A stretch of 13,761 nt of DNA from Pinguiococcus pyrenoidosus (Eukaryota; Sar; Pinguiophyceae; Pinguiochrysidales; Pinguiochrysidaceae). Made by a program: the position numbers and the translations under genes. Positions 8,219 through 13,761 of the stretch are shown piece after piece. The stretch spans positions 126,001 to 139,761 of the forward strand of contig JAAMXY010000487.1 of assembly GCA_019677205.1 (NCBI GenBank). The letters run 5' to 3'. Every line of letters starts with the position of its first letter. Position 1 is the first letter of the stretch. The notes below the pieces were generated by a model. That model was not told where the DNA came from. It ran no database searches and saw only the letters and a program-made list of their open reading frames with translations.

Positions 8219-9911
8219 ATGGGAGCCTGGGTCCACTCCGGCGCGGCCTTGGCCGTGGCGATCCTAAGCACGATCCTGTCCACCGCGCTGGGCCTGTACA
8301 ACTCGTACCGCCATCTGAAGAACTGGACGGAGCCGCGCTCCCAGCGCTATGTGGTGCGGATCCTGCTCATCGCGCCGGTGTACGCCATCTGCAGCTGCAT
8401 CGCCGTTCCGCTGCGAGAGAACGCGGTCATTGCGGAGACCGTGCGAGACATGTTCGAGGCCTTCATCATCTACACCTTTCTGGCGCTCGTGTTGGAGTAC
8501 TGCGGAGGAGACTTGAACTGCGTGGACAGCATCAAGCACGAGGCGCCCCTGCGCCACCCCTTCCCCCTCTGCTGTCTGCCTCCGCTGCGGAAAGATGGGC
8601 GCTTCCTGCGCTTCTGCAAGCAGGTACCGAACGATTGCGTGGCGGCTCGCTTGTCTTGGCGTCGGACGGCGCTTGCACAGCCGAGCACCGAGTGCGGTGA
8701 TTGATCAACACTTAGGACACCTTCAGAGCGGCCCCGCCCGGCCACTATGCGATGAGAAGAACTGTTGGATGAGCACACGCGTTCGCCGACGAGCGCGGAT
8801 CCCAGCGCCGAGGTGGAAAGGATCGTTGTCAGCGGAGGCTCTAACGCCGCGTGCTTCGCAGGGGACGCTCCAGTTCGTGATCGTGAAGCCGCTCATGGGC
8901 GTCATCGGACTCATCACCTTTAGCAGGGGGCAGTACTATCGTCCGGAATATCAGGTGCGAGGTTCACGGCACTGCGGGAGAGATCCTTTCGGCTTGTGCT
9001 GACAGCGTTTGCCGCGCAGATTACGTTGCTGGTGATCTACAACATCAGCTACACGCTGGCGCTCTACTGCCTCCTGTTGTTCTACCTCGCAACACACAAG
9101 CTTCTGGAGAAGCACAACCCCGTCCTGAAATTCTTCTCCATCAAGGCCATGGTGTTTGCGACCTACTGGCAGGGCGTTGCCGTTAGCCTCAGTCCGGGAA
9201 TCTCTCAGGAGGATGCAACAGCGTGGAACAACTTCATCTTGTGCGTGGAGATGGTGGTATTTAGCACACTGCTTCTCTTTGCATTTGGCGTAGAAGAGTA
9301 TAAGAGAAAGGTAGGTGGGGACCGACTTGCGGTGGCTTGCCGTGGCGCGACCAGCTGATCGGATCGGATCGGATCGGATCGGATCGGATCGGATCGGGTC
9401 TGATCGGACGGTCGCTTCCGAATCTCGCAGAATATCGAGGGTCTCGGAGTGAAGAACAAGGATCTCTGGGAGAGCTTCACAGACGTCATTAGCGTAAAAG
9501 ATCTCATTGCGGACGCGTATCACAACTTCGTACCAGCATACCAGGTGCAGCTCTTTCCGCGTTGTGGGTCCCTCGTCGATTTGCAGCGCTTCCCCGCTCA
9601 CCTGCTCTCTTTCTTTGGCGTTGGCAGGACTACGTGCTGCAAAGCGGCACGGAGGACGGCGATGAGCCAGTTAGATATCGTGCGAAGACCTATCTTGTTG
9701 GTAACTTAGATGAGGTATGTATGGCGATCTGTGGCGGCGCTGCGGTCTGCTGCGTCCGTGCCAACGCAGTGTTTTTGGTTGCGTCTTGTAGGACAAGATG
9801 AAAGGCAACATCCACAAAACCGAGGGGCGCATGGACGTGGCGTCGCCGCTGGCAGCGACTGTAGAGGAGAAGGAAGATCAAGAGAATCCCATGCACGTGG
9901 AGCTCGTCTAA
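8219..9911 (+). CDS. TMEM184 / organic solute transporter alpha-like (DUF300) membrane protein
   Basis: Members are seven-helix proteins of the OST-alpha/TMEM184/LAZ1 family in endomembranes and plasma membrane; some move organic solutes, others have unclear roles. Exons are 8219-8623, 8862-8954, 9020-9310, 9431-9544, 9628-9714 and 9792-9911, giving 369 residues. Family blocks appear in order: YRHLKNWTEPRSQRYVVRI (about 30-48), EAFIIYTFLALVLEY, DGRFLRFCKQ, FVIVKPLMGV, YNISYTLALYCL, NPVLKFFSIKAMVFATYWQG (199-218), NNFILCVEM and DAYHNFVPAYQ (291-301). The last two exons encode a charged cytosolic tail (RAKTYLVGNLDE...). The ATG at 8219 is chosen because the open frame upstream has only a GTG and a C run. 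All five introns are phase 0: 238, 65, 120, 83 and 77 nt. Intron 1 has a CTCTAAC branch-like site at 8839-8845. Assignment is confident; the substrate is unknown. Confidence 0.94.
9357..9396. repeat. (GATCG)8 pentanucleotide microsatellite inside intron 3 of the TMEM184 gene
   Basis: Eight perfect tandem GATCG units, with a ninth decayed copy just downstream (TGATCGG near 9401). It lies in the 120-nt intron 9311-9430, about 35 nt before the acceptor. Each unit contains the palindrome GATC, so the transcript could fold on itself. Confidence 0.95.
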
Positions 9912-10048
9912 GACTTTTACGAATGAGATGATGTTTACAGTACAGTATTGCGCAAAATTGGGATGCTGAGCCTCGTTGCCGTGTGGCAGCTTCGCCATCG
10001 AGCACCTTGGCCACGGCCACTTTCTCTTTCGATGTCAATGTGGCCAGA
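9912..10048. other. Convergent 3'-3' spacer between TMEM184 and COQ7-like genes
   Basis: A 137-bp gap between two stops on opposite strands, slightly AT-richer than its surroundings, that must serve as both 3' ends. No coding potential or RNA gene is recognised. Confidence 0.5.
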
Positions 10049-10737
10049 CTACACCAGCTTGGACACTTGGATCAGCACCTTCGCAGCTGCGATCACGGCG
10101 TTCTGCACCGAAGGGCGCACGCCGCCGGCCATGGGGGAGTCACCTTCGGCGCTCACGCCAAGCGTCTGCAAGAGAAATAAGGAGAGGGAGCGATCAGAAT
10201 GCAGCCCTCCCCCCCACCCCCCAAAAAACGAAATGAAACACATGGGCATCGCACCTCGGCTTCCTTCCGCAGCTCCAGAAACGACTCCTTCAGCTCGGCT
10301 TCTTCTTCCTGCAGCTCGCCCATGTGGAACTGGCGCACGCTGTCGTTGTAGTGCTCGCAAACCGCACCCGACACCGCCTTCTGCAGCAAGTCGCTGGCGC
10401 CCGGCAGCGGCCTCAGCAGCGTGGCGGCGGCTCCGCCCAGGAACCCAGTGGCCACCGCCAAGGGCTCCAGCGGAGACGGCCGCACTCGATACGCCGCTGC
10501 GATGTTCTGCAGCTTCCCCGCCGGGTCCGTCTCACTGCCGGCAAAGTTGTAGGCCTGGCGAGGCTGCAGCGCCTTGCCGGCCTCGAAGCTGCGCAGGAGA
10601 GTGTTGCACACTAAGCTGGAGCGGAGCGAAGCGTCCAGGATCTGGCGCTCCGGCGTCTCGCGAGACAGCAGCGGCGTCTTGGTGCTGGCTCGTCGTATGC
10701 TATGGCGCAGCAGCTGCCTTCGCGTCGTCCGCATCAT
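10049..10737 (-). CDS. Mitochondrial COQ7-like protein with degenerate di-iron site (199 aa)
   Basis: COQ7 hydroxylates demethoxyubiquinone in ubiquinone synthesis on the inner mitochondrial membrane, using a carboxylate-bridged di-iron site. The model is exon 1 from ATG 10735-10737 down to 10255, an 89-nt phase-0 intron (10254-10166), and exon 2 from 10165 to TAG at 10049-10051. The N terminus (MMRTTRRQLLRHSIRRAS) looks like a mitochondrial transit peptide. Residues 83-108 (YRVRPSPLEPL, then GFLGGAAATLL) and 121-135 (AVSGAVCEHYNDSVR) match COQ7 helices in order and spacing, and the C-terminal helix fits the family's last helix. The usual ligands are largely absent: the first Glu (HAGE motif) is not seen, the second ExxH is ETDP, the VEE pair is S-G, and the final EExEHH is EAETLG. 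It may be a structural, non-catalytic paralogue. Homology is by remembered pattern; splice and start are well supported. Confidence 0.7.
10166..10254 (-). other. Phase-0 intron of the COQ7-like gene
   Basis: On the minus strand the donor is GAG|GTGCG at 10254 and the acceptor TCTCTTGCAG ends at 10166. A C/A-rich run on the plus strand (around 10207-10230) reads as a G-rich tract within the intron. Retention would add an unrelated stretch and a stop before the conserved last helix. Confidence 0.8.
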
Positions 10738-10953
10738 GGCCGGATATCAGCTGGTGGCGCTCTGGCGCTCCAAACGTCTTGTCGCGCGAAATGACCTGCG
10801 TTGGAGCCGTAAACCGTTTTTGTTTTGGGTTTTGAATCGATAGAAATGAGAAAGGTACAGAGATCAACGCAGTCAAATTGATCAGACCAAGATTCCGATG
10901 ACGAAGGACTCCAAAACAAGTTGAGCTTTGGATGGTTCTGCGTGATTTTAGAG
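10738..10953. promoter_or_regulatory. Short divergent spacer, probable bidirectional promoter
   Basis: Only 216 bp separate the start of the COQ7-like gene (minus) from the start of the histidine phosphatase gene (plus). The middle (about 10810-10920) is visibly richer in A and T than the flanking coding DNA. No clear TATA box is seen. Shared promoter use is inferred from the geometry. Confidence 0.55.
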
Positions 10954-12029
10954 ATGCTACGCCGCTTAAGATGCGCCGATACGGCCTTGGTGGCGATGGT
11001 CCTGGCACCGCTTGCCGCTGCCATGACCTTTGTAGCCAAGGAAGCCTACACACCAGCGCCGCGGCTGGCGCTGCCCCTGGGAAACAGATACTTCCTCGTG
11101 CGCCACGGACAGAGTACGTCCAACATGGAAGGTGCGTGCCTCCCTGCACACCAGCGACCCGAGACCTACCAAATCTGAAGGGTTGGCGCCCAGGTATCAT
11201 CTCCTCGGATCCGGAGGTAAGCGACAGCAAGGGCCCCCTCGCAGATGGCGATCCGGCGATTAACCCCTTTTGGGCGTAGATTGGCACTACAAGGCACGGG
11301 CTCACGGCCAATGGAAGGGTTCAGGCCAGGAGAGCTGCCACGACGCTTCTGGACTTGGTGGGGCGCGACTTCTTGGCCTCGGGGGGCAGAATCCGGATCG
11401 TGTCCTCCGACTTCACCCGCGCAAGGGAGACGGCAGAGCAACTGCGCGAGGCAATGGTGAACATCTTGGATTTCGAGGACGCCGCCTTTGCAGCAGACTC
11501 GGTAGATCAGCAGAGCCAGGCAGGGGCTGGGCAGAGCTCCCTCGGCAGTGGGCCACTGGCTTCCAACGTGCCGCTGGGCATTGAGCTTGACGCTCGATTC
11601 CGCGAGCGGTACTTCGGGGAGCTGGACGGGACGCCCTTGCCAAACTACGACAAGGTCTGGCCGCGGGACTTGGAAGACCCGACGCACACGGACTCTGGAG
11701 TCGAGAGCGTGTACGCTGTCGCTGCGCGTGTCCTCTCGGCCATCACCGAGTACGAAACGCAGGCGAGACGCGGACTGGGCCAGCGCCCGGCCGCGGGGCC
11801 GGGTGCTTCGGCCGCTACCGCCAAGTCCAATCCTGCCGATGCCGATGATGAGGCGGGGACCTGCGTCGTCATCGTGAGTCATGCTGACACCTTGCAGATT
11901 ACGCAGCTCGCAATTGCGGGGGTGGACTTGGGAAAGTTTAGCCAGTATCGCTTCCGCAACGGCGAGGTTCGCCAGATATGGGCCTCTCCCGACTGTCTTC
12001 CTGACCCTGTGCCGCTCACGTTCCGCTAG
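10954..12029 (+). CDS. Membrane-anchored histidine phosphatase (phosphoglycerate-mutase-like)
   Basis: This superfamily transfers phosphate from its substrate to a catalytic His. Exons are 10954-11131, 11194-11216 (only 23 nt) and 11280-12029, giving 316 residues. The start is ATG 10954, followed by a basic stretch and a hydrophobic segment (about 10-28, TALVAMVLAPLAAAMTFVA) that could be a signal anchor or targeting sequence. Motifs: YFLVRHGQSTSNMEG with nucleophile H51; SSDFTRARETA, the conserved substrate-binding region; ERYFGELDG; and VSHADTLQI with the second catalytic His, H268. Splicing the 23-nt exon restores the family pattern RHG-x-S-x-x-N-x-E-G-x-I-x-S-D-P, which supports it. Low-complexity insertions (about 142-162 and 230-260) lengthen the protein over the usual 200-residue domain. 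The substrate is unknown: a sugar phosphate, phosphoprotein or small metabolite is possible. Confidence 0.92.
11132..11279 (+). other. Two introns flanking a 23-nt microexon in the phosphatase gene
   Basis: Intron 1 is 11132-11193 (GTGCGT...GCCCAG, phase 1) and intron 2 is 11217-11279 (GTAAGC...GCGTAG, phase 0, with a TTAAC near 11260). The microexon 11194-11216 encodes most of GIISSDPE. Confidence 0.85.
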
Positions 12030-12112
12030 AAGAGCGCTAAGAGCGAGAGCCAGAGCGAAAGCCAGAGCGAGAGCAAGTCCTTGTCCTACAGCTTCTCGGT
12101 CCGCTTTGCTCC
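12030..12112. other. Convergent 3'-3' spacer with AGC/GAG low-complexity repeat
   Basis: An 83-bp gap between the stops of the phosphatase gene (plus) and the ankyrin/BTB gene (minus). Bases 12030-12077 are a degenerate AGCGAGAGCCAG-type repeat that stays open in the phosphatase frame after its stop. No polyadenylation signal is recognised. Confidence 0.5.
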
Positions 12113-13689
12113 TCAGGTTGCCTCATCGTGTCTATGCTGCTTCCCCTCTGCCGCCCGGCAGTCATGCTCGGCCTGCAAGGCTTCTGCCACGATCAGGTCC
12201 AGGATATCGTGCTTGCATTCCCGTTCGCCCTTAAATCCAGAGGTCCCTGCCGCAGCCCCTGATTGTCCAAGATTCGTCTCCTTTGCTTCCCCCACCGTTG
12301 CCTCGCCGCTGCTTGACTCGCTCGGCGCCTCCTCGCCGTGGCTTTTCTGCTCGCTGGCGAGCCTTCCGTAGTGCTCGTTGAGCACGTTTCGTATGTCCGC
12401 CACGAGGGGAACATCCGTGACCCTCACGTCTCCGCGCTGTTCCACCGATCTGATTTCCTCGCGAATCAGGTCCTGGAGCCCCGATTCCTCCGAGGCGCAG
12501 ATGTCCGCCACGTTCAGCGCGATGTGCTTCACGCAGGAGCGCTCGAGACGAACCAAGGAATGAACGCGCGCGAAGCGCAGGCATCCGACCACGTTGTCAT
12601 TGTCAATGCAAGGACCGACGACGCTGGATGCGAAGGTGGCCAGCCGCGGCATCATCAGACGAGACGCCAGCTCGATGATGCGAAGCGCCTCTTCGGGAGC
12701 AGGTGGCTCGGCCCACTGGTCCGAGTATATCCATTCCACGACGTATCTGAAGACGTCAGCCGTGGTGTCCAGGAGGTGGACGGTGGCATCCTTGGCCTCG
12801 CTGAACTCGCCGAGCAGAGCACCGCGAAAGTACTGGCTATTGGAGCAGAGGAAGCACCTGTGCATGGCAAACACCACCGCGTCCTCCGCCTCCGTGTAGA
12901 AATGCGCCGCGCCCGGGTCACCACCGCCACTGCCATTGCCATTGCCATTGCCATTGCCATTGCCATGGATGTCGCCCTTCGCGACGCTGACGAAACAGTC
13001 GGCGAAAGCCGTGACGGACGGGTCGCCGTCGAGGACGCGCCTCGCCAGCTCTTTCATGTCTGCCCGGAGCGCATCTTGTGCGCGATAGGAGAGGCGAGTA
13101 ACCCGCCTCTGCTGCTCCGCCGAGCCAGTTGGCGCCGGCGAGCGCAAAAGGCGACCGCCGCGCTGGGCGCTCTCCATCGCGGCAACCTGGGAAGCCATGA
13201 AGTCCTCCAGGTCGCGAAGGCCCCATGCACCGGCCAGGGCGACGATGTCCAAGCCTTCCTCAAGGCTTTGGGTCGCGACCTCTCCGGTGTAAAGATGCTT
13301 CAGAAGTAGCTGCATCGTGGCGTCGCGGGCGGAGAAAAACGTCGAGTCCGGTACGAGCTCGAACGTTCCTGCTTCACTTCTCGACTCATGTACGCAGCGA
13401 AGAAGCGTTGGGCACCTCACGGCCAGCATCACGCGGTGAATCTGTACTTCGCTGCCGTCCTGCAGCCGGAGACACACGTCGGAAAACTCCTGCTCTCCAA
13501 AGAACCGTCGCAGCAGCTCGAGGAAGGGATCTCTCGCGGCCGCCGTGAGGTGATAGCTGCGCAGCATGCGGCGCAGCTTGGTGGTGAGAGCCACGTAGTA
13601 GATGCGCTCGGAGTCGTGGGCATCCGGATCGCAGCGGGCGCCGGAGTCCAGAAGAAAGCGGCAGATGTCCTCCGCGCCGACGAGTGCCG
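12113..13689 (-). CDS. ABTB1/BPOZ-like ankyrin and double BTB-POZ protein; 5' partial
   Basis: Animal ABTB1 (BPOZ) carries ankyrin repeats followed by two BTB domains and is reported to act as an adaptor in ubiquitin-linked regulation of eEF1A. Here the reading frame runs from an inferred acceptor (CAG, plus 13690-13692) at 13689 to TGA at 12113-12115, giving at least 524 residues. The first residues form the end of an ankyrin repeat (AEDICRFLLDSGARCDPDA), followed by SERIYYVAL, as in ABTB1. BTB1 spans about 60-175 (FSDVCLRLQDGSEVQIHRVMLA...LLLKHLYTGE), then comes a linker with a Gly-Asn repeat (about 241-252). BTB2 spans about 262-330 (RCFLCSNSQYFRGAL...VVEWIYSD), then a BACK-like region (NVVGCLRFARVHSLVRLE), VPLVADIRNV, and a final helix resembling ABTB1 (HDILDLIVAEAL). 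There is no ATG near the 5' edge of this exon, so the upstream ankyrin exons lie past the window edge. It is probably a substrate adaptor for CUL3-type ligases, by inference from the BTB domains. Confidence 0.87.
12932..12966. repeat. (GCCATT)5 coding microsatellite in the ankyrin/BTB gene
   Basis: Five perfect GCCATT units followed by GCCAT on the plus strand. They lie in frame with the minus-strand gene, where they encode alternating Gly and Asn in the linker between the two BTB domains. Because the unit is six bases, length changes keep the reading frame. Confidence 0.93.
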
Positions 13690-13761
13690 CTGACGTCGTT
13701 CAACGGTGCAAAGAAGGGCAGCAGCAGATGAGGCGTCTCGAACTTTCTTTGGGGGGGGGGG
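13690..13761 (-). other. 3' part of an upstream intron of the ankyrin/BTB gene, ending in a G11 run
   Basis: Read on the minus strand, this stretch shows a pyrimidine-rich segment (CTGCTGCTGCCCTTCTTTG) leading to a CAG acceptor at 13690-13692. The frame upstream of the acceptor meets a stop at 13700-13702, which supports an intron. The last 11 bases on the plus strand are all G, perhaps a true homopolymer where the assembly ended. Confidence 0.6.

Noticed and set aside
9357-9396. CRISPR-like or transposon-end interpretation of the GATCG repeat
   Set aside because: There are no spacers, no flanking target-site duplications and no inverted ends; it is a plain microsatellite in an intron.
8951-9601. 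Minus-strand frame with repeated RSDPI residues
   Set aside because: The repeats come only from translating the (GATCG)8 intron microsatellite; the frame runs antisense across exons and introns of the TMEM184 gene.
12338-13309. 323-codon plus-strand open frame across the ankyrin/BTB gene
   Set aside because: It is antisense to a well-supported double-BTB protein, shows only repeated Ala-Ile from the microsatellite and no domain, so it is a codon-usage shadow.
13592-13594. Start of the ankyrin/BTB protein at 13594
   Set aside because: This codon is GTG and the upstream in-frame residues continue an ankyrin repeat and the ABTB1-like SERIYYVAL motif, so the frame extends to an acceptor at 13689.

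Overview
This window is nuclear DNA of a eukaryote. Six of the seven genes appear to be interrupted by short spliceosomal introns (about 62-238 nt) with GT donors and CAG/TAG/AAG acceptors, and several introns carry CTAAC-like branch-point motifs. The seventh gene is a 2.7 kb single open frame. The gene set (S10 carboxypeptidase, nucleotide-sugar transporter, TMEM184/OST-alpha protein, COQ7-like mitochondrial protein, ABTB1-type ankyrin-BTB protein) is also eukaryotic. GC-rich coding, compact spacing and small introns suggest a unicellular alga or other protist with a compact genome; I cannot name the lineage.

Layout, left to right. Positions 1-2649 (+): 3' part of a secreted-type serine carboxypeptidase. 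After the catalytic domain it adds an FN3-like domain, an EGF-like module, a possible SEA-like domain and, through a series of small 3' exons, a transmembrane helix with an acidic cytosolic tail. Positions 2882-5590 (-): 902-residue ankyrin/fibronectin-III protein, convergent with the first gene. Positions 5591-6307: divergent intergenic region with short repeats. Positions 6308-7473 (+): nucleotide-sugar transporter (SLC35D-like) in three exons. Positions 7474-8218: intergenic. Positions 8219-9911 (+): TMEM184/DUF300 seven-helix membrane protein in six exons, all five introns in phase 0, one carrying a (GATCG)8 repeat. Positions 10049-10737 (-): two-exon mitochondrial COQ7-like protein in which most of the di-iron ligands appear to be lost. 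Positions 10954-12029 (+): membrane-anchored histidine phosphatase in three exons, one of them 23 nt. Positions 12113-13689 (-): C-terminal part of an ABTB1-like ankyrin/double-BTB protein whose 5' exons lie beyond the right edge.

There is no operon-like organisation. Genes are arranged as convergent and divergent neighbours, with 3'-3' gaps of roughly 80-230 bp and one 216-bp divergent gap (10738-10953) that probably serves as a shared promoter. Three genes belong to the secretory/endomembrane system (carboxypeptidase, sugar-nucleotide transporter, TMEM184). The rest are unrelated housekeeping or adaptor functions. The most unusual items are the ligand-poor COQ7-like protein and the multi-domain membrane-anchored carboxypeptidase whose tail only becomes visible after splicing is reconstructed. 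All exon models are read by eye from splice signals, frame continuity and family resemblance; none is confirmed by transcript data.
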